Source: an uncultured Emergencia sp.
GTDB taxonomy: Bacteria > Bacillota > Clostridia > Peptostreptococcales > Anaerovoracaceae
Direction of reading: 5' to 3'
DNA length: 64,000 bases
Assembly: GCA_937997955.1 (NCBI GenBank)
Contig: CALLDR010000133.1
Coordinates: 13,882 to 77,881, forward strand
Shown here: in pieces, positions 16,796 to 26,494 of the stretch
Numbering within the stretch: position 1 is the first letter of the stretch
Layout of the letters: every line of letters begins with the position of its first letter
Made by a program: the position numbers and the translations under genes
Notes under the pieces: generated by a model
Seen by the model: the letters and a program-made list of their open reading frames with translations, nothing else
The model's database searches: none
What the model was told of the DNA's origin: nothing

Positions 16796-18187
16796 ATGTC
16801 AAATCAAAAGAATCAAGTGACCGAAAGCGGCGAATTTAAGAAAGAAATATCTGTTTTCGGCGGTGTAAGTATCGTTGCAGGCATCATGATCGGTTCCGGT
16901 ATCTTCTATCTGGGTTCTTACGTTTTGCAGAGAGCCAACTATGATACCGGCGTTGCGCTGCTCTGCTGGTTAGTCGGTGGTATCGTCAGTCTGCTGGGCG
17001 CCCTCTGTTTTTCAGAATTGGGTTCTTCCAGACCGAAGGCCGGTGGATTAACAGTATATCTGAATGAGGTATATCACCCCATCGTAGGATATATGTACGG
17101 CTTCAGCCAATGGCTCATTGCCAGTCCAGGCTCTATATCCGCTGTCGCCATCGCAATCCCTACTGCATTGATCGAGTTTTTCCCTGGGATGGGTGATATG
17201 CATGTAAAATCTATTGCGATCATACTTATTATATTATTCACCCTGTACAACATCCTGGGCGTAAAAGAGGCCGCCATTATGGCTAATGTAACGCTGGTAG
17301 CAAAGATCATTCCAATGGCGATCATACTCATCGGCGCTATCATTATCGGCAATCAAATGCCGGATCTGAGTCCAATGCCTGTAGATGAGTCAGGTGAAAG
17401 CGTCAGCTTTACCAGCGGCGTCGGCATCGTTGCCTTTGCTACGCTTTCGTCTTTATGGGCTTATGAAGGGTGGTCCAACGTAGCGAATCTGGGTGAGGAA
17501 ATGAAAAATCCTCAGAAGAATCTTCCAAAAATGCTGATCATCGGCGTTGGCTTTGTCACAGTATTCTATATTCTGTTTAACTTCGCAATTTACCGTGTTA
17601 TTCCAATCGACGAGGCAAAGTCCATGATCGAGGCAGACAACGTCTATCTGGGTACAGAAGTTGCCCGTCGTCTGTTCGGCAGCTTCGGCAGCATTTTAGT
17701 CGTCGCGGCTATGCTGATCGCTATGCTGGGATCTCTCAACGGTCAGGTTCTGGCCTATGCCAGAATCGGATACGCCATGGCACATGAAGGTCACTTCTTC
17801 AGAAACCAGGGAAAACTCTCAAAGAAAGGTGTTCCCGCCATCGCCCTGATCACTCAGGGAGTGATCTCCATCATCCTCGTGCTGTTCCGCAGCCTGGATC
17901 AGCTGACGACGCTGGTTGTATTCCTCGGCGCCATCGGTTCTTTACTCGGCGTATTCGGCGTTTTGGTCAATCGTTACCGCTTCCCTGAATTGGAAAAGCC
18001 ATATAAGGTTCCAGGCGGCATCGTAACGGTCATCATCGCTACCTTGTGTTTCGTCGGATTGCTGGTAAGCAATTTCTTAGACGATCCGTTAATGTCAATT
18101 TTCGGATTAGTCATCGTACCGGCAATCGGCGCTGTGATCTATATTTACTATGACCGTGCCAATAAAAAGGCTGGAGAAAAAGCATAA
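16796..18187 (+). CDS. APC-family amino acid permease
   Basis: A 463-residue membrane transporter with about 12 hydrophobic segments. The first carries the APC substrate motif GIMIGSGIFYLG, and FATLSSLWAYEGWSNVANLGEEMKNP-type text in helices 5-6 is family-typical. It imports or exchanges an amino acid or amine. It has its own sigma-54 promoter and precedes the two activator genes and the amidinotransferase operon, so it most likely brings in that pathway's substrate. Confidence 0.88.
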   Translation: MSNQKNQVTESGEFKKEISVFGGVSIVAGIMIGSGIFYLGSYVLQRANYDTGVALLCWLVGGIVSLLGALCFSELGSSRPKAGGLTVYLNEVYHPIVGYMYGFSQWLIASPGSISAVAIAIPTALIEFFPGMGDMHVKSIAIILIILFTLYNILGVKEAAIMANVTLVAKIIPMAIILIGAIIIGNQMPDLSPMPVDESGESVSFTSGVGIVAFATLSSLWAYEGWSNVANLGEEMKNPQKNLPKMLIIGVGFVTVFYILFNFAIYRVIPIDEAKSMIEADNVYLGTEVARRLFGSFGSILVVAAMLIAMLGSLNGQVLAYARIGYAMAHEGHFFRNQGKLSKKGVPAIALITQGVISIILVLFRSLDQLTTLVVFLGAIGSLLGVFGVLVNRYRFPELEKPYKVPGGIVTVIIATLCFVGLLVSNFLDDPLMSIFGLVIVPAIGAVIYIYYDRANKKAGEKA

Positions 18188-18219
18188 TCTGTTGCCATAA
18201 GACATAATGTACTTTCCAT

Positions 18220-18296
18220 ATTCCCCAGGGCGGTTGCAAGCTTGCCTTGGGGAATTTCTGCAATTGGCGAAAATTCGCCGCCCAGCGCCAATTTTT
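18220..18296 (+). terminator. Two successive hairpins after APC permease
   Basis: First hairpin: ATTCCCCAGGGC (18220-18231) with GCCTTGGGGAAT (18244-18255). Second: AATTGGCG (18262-18269) with CGCCAATT (18286-18293), running into Ts. Confidence 0.6.
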
Positions 18297-18374
18297 GGTG
18301 AATTGATGCAGCATGTTTCCTGTGATAAAATAATAGTGAAACTGCGGTAAAGCGTACAGGTGGGATATAATAGT

Positions 18375-19754
18375 ATGGGATTATCAAAATATGTAGAACA
18401 GATCTTAAATATCTATAATTATTACGACGGAGCAATCGTCATCGACCGCAAAGGTACCATTGAATACTACTACAACAGCCGCAAAGATATCAATACTCTT
18501 ACCAACGAAGAAACCCGGGGAAAAAGTCTCTTTTTCGTCTATCCTCAGCTCGACAGAAAAAAAAGTTCCATGCTGGAGGTCATTCGAACAGGAAAGCCTC
18601 TGCTGAACCAGCACCAGCGCCTTACGAATTACAAAGGTGAACTCTACGAGGCTTTATACAGCACGTTTCCCATCTACGTCCATGACAAAATCGTAGGGGC
18701 TATCGAAGTTTTCTTATACATGGAAAACAGAGATGAGCATCTGAACATCTTCGTCATGAACTCTGAATTGACTCAAAAAAGACAACCTTATCTTCTCAAT
18801 GACATTGTTTCCGCTTCCTCTTCCATGGAGTTATTAAAGGAACGCATCATGCAGACTGCCTGTTCAGATTCCACCGTTTTGATCTACGGAGAAACCGGGA
18901 CGGGCAAAGAACTGGTGGCGCAGGCGCTGCACGCAGGCAGCGAACGCGGCGGCAAGCGTTTCCTGTCACAAAATTGCGCGGCGATCCCTGAGAACCTGCT
19001 GGAAAGCATACTCTTTGGTACGGTAAAGGGTGGATTTACCAACGCAGAAAACCGCATGGGCCTGTTTGAAGCCGCAAACGGCGGGACTCTTTTCCTGGAC
19101 GAAGTTAACTCCATGGATTTGTCCGTTCAGGCAAAACTGCTGCGTGTCCTGGAAGATCAAAGGATCACGCGGATCGGCAGTACAGAAGAAATTCCTGTAG
19201 ATGTCAGGATTATCGCCGCGATGAACGAATCTCCCAAAGACTGTGTAAACAGTGGGAAGCTGAGGGAAGACCTGTATTATCGCCTTAGAGTCGTCCAGCT
19301 GGATATCCCTCCCCTGCGCAGGCGCAGAGAGGATATCGTCCCTCTGACCGAGCATTATATAAACTTCTTTAACCGTACTATGCTTCGCCAGATCAAAGGT
19401 GTTTCCCCTCAAGTCATGGAGGCCTTTCAGCAATATTCCTGGCCAGGGAATGTTCGTGAACTGAGAAATATGATCGAAAGCGGATTCAATCTGTGCGAGG
19501 GCGATATCATCACAATGAGCGACATAGATACAAACGTGCTAAGCATCAACGAAAAGGAGCGCGCTGAGAAAAAAATAACCGGCACGAGTCTGAAGGCAAG
19601 ATTACAGCGCTTCGAACGATATCTTTTGCAGGAAGCCATGGAACAGTGCGGAAGCATAACAAGCGCCGCTGCATGCCTCGGTATCAGCCGTCAGACCCTG
19701 AGCGCCAAACTAAAGGCGCTGCAGTCTGCCGATGCCAGCCGGCGAGAGGAGTGA
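18375..19754 (+). CDS. PAS sigma-54-dependent activator with altered GAFTGA loop
   Basis: A 459-residue enhancer-binding protein: PAS-type sensor (about 1-125), AAA+ domain (about 145-375; Walker A GETGTGKE 172-179, Walker B TLFLDEVN, arginine region LREDLYYRLRV), and a C-terminal Fis-type helix-turn-helix (SAAACLGISRQTL). The sigma-54-contacting loop reads GGFTNA (about 219-224) instead of GAFTGA, unlike its two paralogues. The ATG at 18375 is chosen over a GTG at 18360 because it aligns with the paralogues' starts. The stop lies four bases before the next activator's start. Confidence 0.85.
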   Translation: MGLSKYVEQILNIYNYYDGAIVIDRKGTIEYYYNSRKDINTLTNEETRGKSLFFVYPQLDRKKSSMLEVIRTGKPLLNQHQRLTNYKGELYEALYSTFPIYVHDKIVGAIEVFLYMENRDEHLNIFVMNSELTQKRQPYLLNDIVSASSSMELLKERIMQTACSDSTVLIYGETGTGKELVAQALHAGSERGGKRFLSQNCAAIPENLLESILFGTVKGGFTNAENRMGLFEAANGGTLFLDEVNSMDLSVQAKLLRVLEDQRITRIGSTEEIPVDVRIIAAMNESPKDCVNSGKLREDLYYRLRVVQLDIPPLRRRREDIVPLTEHYINFFNRTMLRQIKGVSPQVMEAFQQYSWPGNVRELRNMIESGFNLCEGDIITMSDIDTNVLSINEKERAEKKITGTSLKARLQRFERYLLQEAMEQCGSITSAAACLGISRQTLSAKLKALQSADASRREE

Positions 19755-19758
19755 CACG

Positions 19759-21159
19759 ATGAAAAAACTGCGTGAATATGCGCAAGAATTGCTGGACGTA
19801 TACAACTATTTTAACGGCGTCATTATCTTTGACCGGCAGGCAACAGCCGTATACTACTACAATAACCGTCCAGATATCAATGACCTGCGGGATGACGACG
19901 TTATAGGAAAAAACTTATCTCAGATCTACCCCGATCTGGACCTGTCTGACAGTACAATCATGAAGGCCCTGGAAACTGGAAAGCCTACCTCCAATATGTA
20001 TCAAAAGATCAAAAACTTTAAAGGACAGGAAATCGCCGAAGTCAATACTACTCTGCCCATATTCGACGGCGACGAGATCATAGGGGCCGTCGAAGCTTCT
20101 CAATATGTAATCGGCGACAATGAATACCGCAACATCTATATTACACCGTTAAGTCCAAGGCTGCAGCGGCCTTATTCTACAGTAGATGATATCATTACGC
20201 GCAGCCAGAATATGGAACTGGTCAAGGCAAAGATCCGCAAAGTAGCGAGGACGGATTCTTCAGTGCTGTTATATGGAAAAACCGGTTCAGGAAAAGGTAT
20301 GGCAGCCGAAGCGATCCATTCCGCCAGCAAACGGAGTGAACAGCGCTTTGTATCGCAAAACTGCGCCGCTATACCTGCCAGCCTGATGGAGAGCATTTTA
20401 TTCGGAACGATCCGCGGAAGCTTTACCGGAGCTGAAGACCGCAAGGGACTTTTCGAAACAGCAGACGGCGGAACCCTTTTTCTGGATGAAATCAACAATA
20501 TGTCCCTGAATCTGCAGGCAAAGATATTAAAAGTCATCGAAGATCAAAAGGTCACAAGAGTCGGCGACTATGAGCCTCATGCTGTGAATGTACGGGTCAT
20601 CGCAGCTACAAACGCAGACCCTGTGCAGCTGGTTCAGCGCGGTATGCTGCGCGAAGATCTGTATTACCGGCTGCGGGTCGTACAGATTGACCTGCCGGAT
20701 TTGAAGGCGCGCAAAGAGGATATTCCTCTCCTTACTGAGCACTTCATCAAAAAATACAACAGAATCATGAATCGAACTATTTTGGGCATCGACGAAGATG
20801 TAGAGTCCTTATTCCTCCGCTATGACTGGCCCGGAAATGTCAGGGAGCTTGCCCATACCATCGAAGGAGCGTTTAACTTCGCAAAGGACAACCTGCTTCA
20901 TCTTGCGGACATCGGCTGGGCTCATGAAATGGGGGATCAGACAGAGGAGGAACATTATCCCCCTTTCCGGCCTGAAGAAAACCGGACACTAAAGGAGCGC
21001 CTGCAGAGCTATGAATGTGATCAGATCAAAAAGAGCATGAAGGAGAGCGGAACCATCCAGGAGCTTTTAGCGGATCTCGGCCTGAGCAGACAAAATTTGA
21101 ATCACAAATTGAAGCAATACGGTATTGAAAATAAATTTGACAGTGTTAAAAAAAATTAG
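19759..21159 (+). CDS. PAS sigma-54-dependent activator
   Basis: A 466-residue paralogue of the preceding gene, with PAS domain (1-125), AAA+ domain with GKTGSGKG (173-180), sigma-54 loop GSFTGA (220-225), TLFLDEIN, and a C-terminal helix-turn-helix (LLADLGLSRQNLNHK). GAGGAGTGA precedes the ATG at 19759, four bases after the previous stop. It probably senses the pathway substrate through PAS and drives the promoter at 21268. Confidence 0.88.
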   Translation: MKKLREYAQELLDVYNYFNGVIIFDRQATAVYYYNNRPDINDLRDDDVIGKNLSQIYPDLDLSDSTIMKALETGKPTSNMYQKIKNFKGQEIAEVNTTLPIFDGDEIIGAVEASQYVIGDNEYRNIYITPLSPRLQRPYSTVDDIITRSQNMELVKAKIRKVARTDSSVLLYGKTGSGKGMAAEAIHSASKRSEQRFVSQNCAAIPASLMESILFGTIRGSFTGAEDRKGLFETADGGTLFLDEINNMSLNLQAKILKVIEDQKVTRVGDYEPHAVNVRVIAATNADPVQLVQRGMLREDLYYRLRVVQIDLPDLKARKEDIPLLTEHFIKKYNRIMNRTILGIDEDVESLFLRYDWPGNVRELAHTIEGAFNFAKDNLLHLADIGWAHEMGDQTEEEHYPPFRPEENRTLKERLQSYECDQIKKSMKESGTIQELLADLGLSRQNLNHKLKQYGIENKFDSVKKN

Positions 21160-21228
21160 CCGTGTAAAGAGGCATTTATCCCGCGACCCAGTTGCAGCGC
21201 CTCGAAAGAACGGCGCAATTTCAACAAA

Positions 21229-21266
21229 AGAGCGAACAAATAGCAGAATATTTGCTCGCTCTTTTT
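21229..21266 (+). terminator. Terminator of the activator pair
   Basis: AGAGCGAACAAATA (21229-21242) pairs with TATTTGCTCGCTCT (21249-21262), then five Ts. It ends just before the sigma-54 promoter, insulating the next operon. Confidence 0.8.
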
Positions 21267-21267
21267 A

Positions 21268-21284
21268 TTGGCACGAGAATTGCT
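21268..21284 (+). promoter_or_regulatory. Sigma-54 (-24/-12) promoter of amidinotransferase operon
   Basis: TTGGCACGAGAATTGCT matches TGGCAC-N5-TTGCT, with GG and GC ten bases apart, 40 bases before the ATG at 21324. Confidence 0.88.
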
Positions 21285-21323
21285 TTATAAATAGACAGCA
21301 ACAAAAATGGAGGTGATGGCTGT

Positions 21324-22268
21324 ATGAGCCAAGCAATACGGGATATTGATGCGATACCTGGGGAGAGATGGTTCCCCAAGGAAACGACCTTTGAAGAGGA
21401 CAGCAGGGAATACTGGAGCGATTTCGGTGTCTGCTCCGAGGTCGACACGCTCCGGTCTGTATTAATGCGCAGACCGGGAAAGGAAATTGAAAAATTCAAT
21501 GCCGCGGAGGTCAGGTTCTCCGACGAGCCCATCGACATAGAGCTGATGAGAAAACAGCATGACGAAGTCGTAAAGATCTACCGAGCCTTCGGCGCCGAAG
21601 TGCATTACGTGGAAAATCAGAGAGAAGACCGGCCAAACGCAGTCTTTTGCCGGGACTTGATGTTTATGACTCCAGAAGGCGCCATACTTTCCAGGCCGGC
21701 AATGGCTGCCCGCCGCGGCGAAGAGCGATATATCGCTGAAGCGCTCGGAAAGCTGGGGGTTCCCATTTTGCGCACTATTGCCGGCGATGGATTCTTTGAG
21801 GGTGCCAACGGCATGTGGGTAGACAGACATACCTGCGTGCTGTCCACTGGCAGCCGCTGTAATCAGAGTGGATACTCTCAGGTAAAATATGAGCTGGAAC
21901 GTATGGGCGTTGAAGTATATCATATGCAGCAGCCTTACAGCAATATTCACATCGACGGTCTGATGAACCCACTCAGTCATGAGGATATCCTGGTCCATGC
22001 ATCGCAGGTGCCGTACGACATCCTCGATATGCTGAAGAAAAAAGGATACCGCATTTTAGAAGCTCCTTCTCAGACAGAAGTGCGTGAAAGCTTCGCATGC
22101 AATTTCGTGGCGCTGGAACCTGGCCACATCCTGATGGCCGAAGGCAGCCCTCGAACGCAGGAGCTGTTAGAAAATAACGGAATAAAGGTGCAGACGGTGA
22201 ATATCTCTGAAATCATCAAAGGGAAAGGCGCGCTTCACTGCATCACCGCCTATCTGAAAAGAGGTTAA
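21324..22268 (+). CDS. Amidinotransferase/arginine deiminase superfamily enzyme, type A
   Basis: A 314-residue protein of the guanidino-modifying (GME) fold, which attacks a guanidino carbon through a Cys. Candidate catalytic residues: Asp111 (FCRD), Glu159 (FFEGAN), His209 in NIHID and Cys306 in GALHC near the C-terminus. The HC ending resembles amidinotransferases; hydrolysis to ureido product plus ammonia or amine is equally possible. It starts an operon with amidohydrolase A two bases downstream. It resembles the gene at 61235-62188 more than type B at 23895. Substrate unknown. Confidence 0.82.
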   Translation: MSQAIRDIDAIPGERWFPKETTFEEDSREYWSDFGVCSEVDTLRSVLMRRPGKEIEKFNAAEVRFSDEPIDIELMRKQHDEVVKIYRAFGAEVHYVENQREDRPNAVFCRDLMFMTPEGAILSRPAMAARRGEERYIAEALGKLGVPILRTIAGDGFFEGANGMWVDRHTCVLSTGSRCNQSGYSQVKYELERMGVEVYHMQQPYSNIHIDGLMNPLSHEDILVHASQVPYDILDMLKKKGYRILEAPSQTEVRESFACNFVALEPGHILMAEGSPRTQELLENNGIKVQTVNISEIIKGKGALHCITAYLKRG

Positions 22269-22270
22269 TC

Positions 22271-23893
22271 ATGGATTTAATATTATACAATGGAAAGATA
22301 AAAACAGAAGACAGCTTTGTCAGCGCAATCGGGTGCCGTAATGGACAAGTCGCCGTCCTCGGAACTGATCAGGAAGTTCTGTCATACAAAACAGCCGCAT
22401 CTAAATTGATCGACCTTCAGGGGAAGCTTGTGCTTCCTGGATTTAACGACAGTCACATGCATTTCCTGGACAACGGCTATTCCTTTCACAAGCTGAATCT
22501 TCGCGATGCGGCTTCCATCGAAGACGTGATCTCCATGGGAAAGGACTATCTGTCCCAGCATCAAATAGCGGAAGGAAGCTGGCTGGAGGCTTATAACTGG
22601 AATGACTTTCATTGGACAGAAAAAAGACTTCCAACCAGGCATGATCTGGATTTAATCTCAGAGGACATCCCCATCGTCGCATCCCGCGTATGCGGCCACA
22701 TCGTCATCGTCAACAGCAAAGCGCTGGAATTGGTAGGGATCAGCCGTAATACACCGCAGCCTGCAGACGGAAGCCGGTTTGATCTGGATGAAAACGGTGA
22801 CCCTAATGGTGTCCTTCACGAATTGTTCTATCGTGTAACAGCCGTCATTCCGAAGCCTTCTGTAGACGAAATCAAAGAAATGCTTTTACTGGCCGCTGCA
22901 GAGGCCTCACGCAAGGGTTTGACCTCTGTACAGACTGACGATCTGGAAGTGATTCCTACTCACGATACGGCGGACATCATTCAAGCCTACATGGAACTGA
23001 CCGCGGAACACCGGCTGCCTCTCCGGGTCACCGAACAGTGTTACATGCCTGATATGACAAAGCTGTCCCGCTTCTTTGACCGGGGTTTTTCGGCAAATTA
23101 CGGAAACAGTTACTTCAAACTGGGCTGCATCAAGCTGATTGCCGACGGTTCTCTTGGAGGCAGAACAGCCTGGCTCCTCGACGATTACTCCGATGAACCC
23201 GGCCAGAGAGGGCTGCAGATCTACAAGGATGAGGAAGAATTCTTCACTCTGGTGGAAACAGCCCATTTGCATCACATGCCGGTAGCAGTGCACTGCATCG
23301 GAGATGCCGCCGCCAAGCAGGCTGTGGACGCCATAGAAAACGCCATGAAAAAGCATCCGGATATCAAAGTCCGTCACGGCATCGTCCACGCCCAGATCTT
23401 AAACGACTCCCTTTGCCGCAGGATGCGGGATCTGGATATTCTCGCATATATTCAGCCGGTTTTCATTCAATCGGACATGGATATGGCAGAAGACCGCATC
23501 GGCGATCGTATCCGAACAAGCTACAATTGGCGAACACTGGCCGACTTAGGCGTCCGGCAGTCTATGGGAACTGACAGTCCCGTAGAGGATATGGACCCTA
23601 TCGCCAATATTTACTCCGCTGTGACCAGAAAGAGCATTTCTCATCCAGAGAAACCTGCATGGCATGAGGAGGAATCCCTGACCCTGGATGAGGCCATCGA
23701 TTTTTACACCAAGGCATCCGCTTATGCCTCTTCAGATGAAAGGGAGAAAGGGATATTGAAGCAAGGCTGTCTCGCTGATATGACCGTTCTTGACAAAGAC
23801 CTCTATGAGATCCCGGCAGAGGAAATAAAAACGGCCAAAGTGGTCATGACCATTGTTGGCGGTGAAATCACATATACGGATACAGGAGAATGA
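22271..23893 (+). CDS. Amidohydrolase, YtcJ-like (Amidohydrolase_3), copy A
   Basis: A 540-residue metal-dependent hydrolase. The metal motif HMH is at residues 62-64 (FNDSHMHF), KLIADGSLGGRTAWL and HCIGDAA supply the remaining family signatures, and TDSPVEDMDP is the late Asp region. The family cleaves N-acyl, N-formyl or cyclic amide bonds. Placed between two amidinotransferase-type genes, it could act on the ureido or amide product of its neighbour. Its stop is one base before the next ATG. Confidence 0.85.
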   Translation: MDLILYNGKIKTEDSFVSAIGCRNGQVAVLGTDQEVLSYKTAASKLIDLQGKLVLPGFNDSHMHFLDNGYSFHKLNLRDAASIEDVISMGKDYLSQHQIAEGSWLEAYNWNDFHWTEKRLPTRHDLDLISEDIPIVASRVCGHIVIVNSKALELVGISRNTPQPADGSRFDLDENGDPNGVLHELFYRVTAVIPKPSVDEIKEMLLLAAAEASRKGLTSVQTDDLEVIPTHDTADIIQAYMELTAEHRLPLRVTEQCYMPDMTKLSRFFDRGFSANYGNSYFKLGCIKLIADGSLGGRTAWLLDDYSDEPGQRGLQIYKDEEEFFTLVETAHLHHMPVAVHCIGDAAAKQAVDAIENAMKKHPDIKVRHGIVHAQILNDSLCRRMRDLDILAYIQPVFIQSDMDMAEDRIGDRIRTSYNWRTLADLGVRQSMGTDSPVEDMDPIANIYSAVTRKSISHPEKPAWHEEESLTLDEAIDFYTKASAYASSDEREKGILKQGCLADMTVLDKDLYEIPAEEIKTAKVVMTIVGGEITYTDTGE

Positions 23894-23894
23894 T

Positions 23895-24857
23895 ATGAAG
23901 GAAAATCAAAAGATAAACAGAAACACAGAAGACATTGATGCGCTTCCTGGAGAACGTTGGTTCGCCAAGGAAACCTCTATAACTGATGACATGCAGGAAC
24001 TGTGGGGCGACTGGGGCGTCTGCTCCGAAGTGGATACGCTGAAAGCCGTTCTCATGCGTCGGCCGGGCAAAGAAATAGAAAATTTCGACTGGCAGGCCGC
24101 CAGATTTAAATCACCCATCGATCCCGAAAAATTCCGCGCCCAGCACGATGCTCTCGCGCAGATATACAGAGAGCACGGGGCAGTCGTTCACTACATAGAA
24201 GATCAGCGGTCGGATCGTCCCAATGCCCTTTTCTGCCGGGATCTGGTTCTGATGACTCCGGAAGGTGCAATCGTTACACGTCCTGCCATGGAAGCAAGAC
24301 GGGGCGAAGAACGATATGCCGCAAAGAAGCTGGCAGAATTAGGTGTGCCTATCATACGGACCATCTGCGGCAGCGCTACCTTTGAAGGCGCCATGGGCCT
24401 GTGGATTGACCGCCGCACAATCGTATTGGCCTCCGGTGTGCGTACCAACCGCGAGGGATACGAAATGGTGGAACAGGAATTGAAACGCATGGGTGTAACG
24501 GAAATCCTTCATATGCAGATTCCCTACGGCCACGCTCATATCGACGGCCTCTTGAATATGGCCAGTCATGATACTGCCATGATCCATGCCTCACAGGTTC
24601 CATATGACGTATGTGACGCGCTGAAGAAAAAAGGAATCCGACTTCTGGAATGTCCCTCCAGAACAGAGGCAAAAGAGAGCTTTGCGATTAATTTCGTAGC
24701 CCTGGAGCCGGGAACCATCGTTATGCCTGCTGGAAATCCCCGGTCACAGGAACTGCTTGAGAAAAGCGGCATCAAGGTAATCCCTGCAGAATTTGACGAG
24801 ATCATGAAAGGATACGGCGCCATGCACTGCTGCACCGCATTCTTAAAGAGAGGATAA
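23895..24857 (+). CDS. Amidinotransferase/arginine deiminase superfamily enzyme, type B
   Basis: A 320-residue GME-fold protein, paralogous to the gene at 21324 but belonging to a second type (ENFDWQAARFKS in place of the A-type FSDEP segment). FCRD, FEGAM, HAHID and a GAMHCC ending (Cys312) hold the catalytic positions. ATG 23895 is used because AGGAG precedes it and it lies one base after the previous stop; the frame is open further upstream but overlaps the neighbour. Type B also follows type A at 60277-61221. Confidence 0.82.
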   Translation: MKENQKINRNTEDIDALPGERWFAKETSITDDMQELWGDWGVCSEVDTLKAVLMRRPGKEIENFDWQAARFKSPIDPEKFRAQHDALAQIYREHGAVVHYIEDQRSDRPNALFCRDLVLMTPEGAIVTRPAMEARRGEERYAAKKLAELGVPIIRTICGSATFEGAMGLWIDRRTIVLASGVRTNREGYEMVEQELKRMGVTEILHMQIPYGHAHIDGLLNMASHDTAMIHASQVPYDVCDALKKKGIRLLECPSRTEAKESFAINFVALEPGTIVMPAGNPRSQELLEKSGIKVIPAEFDEIMKGYGAMHCCTAFLKRG

Positions 24858-24863
24858 AATAAA

Positions 24864-26492
24864 ATGAAGAAAGTATTTATAAACGGCAAAATCAGGACAG
24901 TAGATGCTGAAAACCGGCTCTATGAAGGAATGATCTGTGAAGACGGAAAGATTTCGGCCTTGGGGTCTGCAGAAGAAATGCTGGCCCTGGCAGAGGGATG
25001 TCAAGTCATCGACTTGGCAGGGAAGGACGTTCTGCCCGGATTCATCGACGCCCATATCCACCTGCTGGATCATGCAATCTTTGAGAAAAAAACAGCCCTA
25101 TTGGGAGATGCCCGCAGCGCAGGAGAGATGGTTGAAATCGTAAAAAAATACATCGAGGATAACCGAATTCCAGACGGAGAGTGGGTAACCGGGTTCGGCT
25201 GGGATCAGGAAGTGTTCCCAGGCGGTGAATTTCCAACGGTCAAAGACCTGGATCAGATTTCGGATACACATCCGCTCATGCTTACCAGAAGATGCGGCAC
25301 CATCTGCGCCGCCAATTCGATAGCTATGAAGATAGCCGGCATCGACAAAAATACGCCAGACCCACAGGGCGGTGAGCTGGTGCGATTCGCTGACGGTTCC
25401 CCTACTGGCGTCATGCTGGAAAGCGCCATGAGCCTGATCGGTGATCAGGTTCCGAAGCTCTCTGATAAACAACAGATGAAGGAACTGCTTCAATTCTCCT
25501 TCCATGAAATGGTCAAGAACGGCGTTACGGTATGCCACACGGAGGATTTCTACTCGGTAGGCGATAAGCGAGCACTCTGGGAAGCGTATTTGGAGCTATG
25601 CGCTGAAGGAAAAATGCCCATCGATCTGGTCCTTCAGCTGCGGATCCATCGACCAGATCAGCTGCAGGAATTCTTCGACTTCGGTTTTCATTCCTGGCAG
25701 CGTTTTGGAAAGATCAAAATCGGACCGATTAAATTCTTAGGAGACGGCTCGCTGGGCGCATGGTCGGCGGGTCTCAACGAACCTTACAGCGACAAGCCGG
25801 ACACCTGCGGATGCTTATATTGGAACAAAGAAGAGCTCTCTGCTATTGCAAAGGAAATCGTCGACCATGACTTTGATCTGACGATTCACGCTATCGGAGA
25901 CGCTGCCGTAGAAACCTTCTTAGATGGATGCATCTCGGTAAAAGACGTGATTCGCGAAAAAGAACTGCGTCCATCCGTGATCCACAGCCAAATCATGAAC
26001 GAGCGTATCTTCAAAAAGTACAAGATCGTGGACGCCATAGGACTGGTACAGCCTATGTACATTCATTCCGACTGGAGCATCGCCGATTCCCGGGTCGGAG
26101 AGCGCATGAAGACCAGTTATTGTTTTGGAACCATGCTGAAGCAGGGCATCCGGCTGGCAGCAGGCTCTGACCTGCCTATTGAATCTGTCAATCCTTTAGA
26201 AGGGATGCAGGTCAATATCACTCGCAGAGACCTGTCCGGCCAGCCGGAAGGCGGCTGGTATCCAGAAGAAAAGCTTTCCAGACTGGAGGCCGTCAAACTC
26301 CATACGATTTACGGAGCCTATGTTTCAAAAGACGAAGATTCCATCGGATCACTGGAGGTTGGCAAGCGGGCGAATTTCGTCGTCTTATCCGGCGACGTAT
26401 TCAGCGCTGATGAAGATCATATCAAGGATATCAAGGTGCTGCAGACCTATATTGACGGTGATTTACAATACGATATTGAGGAGGACGCATAA
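24864..26492 (+). CDS. Amidohydrolase, YtcJ-like (Amidohydrolase_3), copy B
   Basis: A 542-residue paralogue of the amidohydrolase at 22271. Metal-binding HIH lies at residues 64-66 (FIDAHIHL), followed by IKFLGDGSLGAWSAG, IHAIGDAA and GSDLPIESVNP. GAGAGGATAAA precedes the ATG. The alternation of amidinotransferase and amidohydrolase genes suggests duplication of a two-gene unit with later divergence, each pair handling its own substrate or step. Confidence 0.85.
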   Translation: MKKVFINGKIRTVDAENRLYEGMICEDGKISALGSAEEMLALAEGCQVIDLAGKDVLPGFIDAHIHLLDHAIFEKKTALLGDARSAGEMVEIVKKYIEDNRIPDGEWVTGFGWDQEVFPGGEFPTVKDLDQISDTHPLMLTRRCGTICAANSIAMKIAGIDKNTPDPQGGELVRFADGSPTGVMLESAMSLIGDQVPKLSDKQQMKELLQFSFHEMVKNGVTVCHTEDFYSVGDKRALWEAYLELCAEGKMPIDLVLQLRIHRPDQLQEFFDFGFHSWQRFGKIKIGPIKFLGDGSLGAWSAGLNEPYSDKPDTCGCLYWNKEELSAIAKEIVDHDFDLTIHAIGDAAVETFLDGCISVKDVIREKELRPSVIHSQIMNERIFKKYKIVDAIGLVQPMYIHSDWSIADSRVGERMKTSYCFGTMLKQGIRLAAGSDLPIESVNPLEGMQVNITRRDLSGQPEGGWYPEEKLSRLEAVKLHTIYGAYVSKDEDSIGSLEVGKRANFVVLSGDVFSADEDHIKDIKVLQTYIDGDLQYDIEEDA

Positions 26493-26494
26493 TA

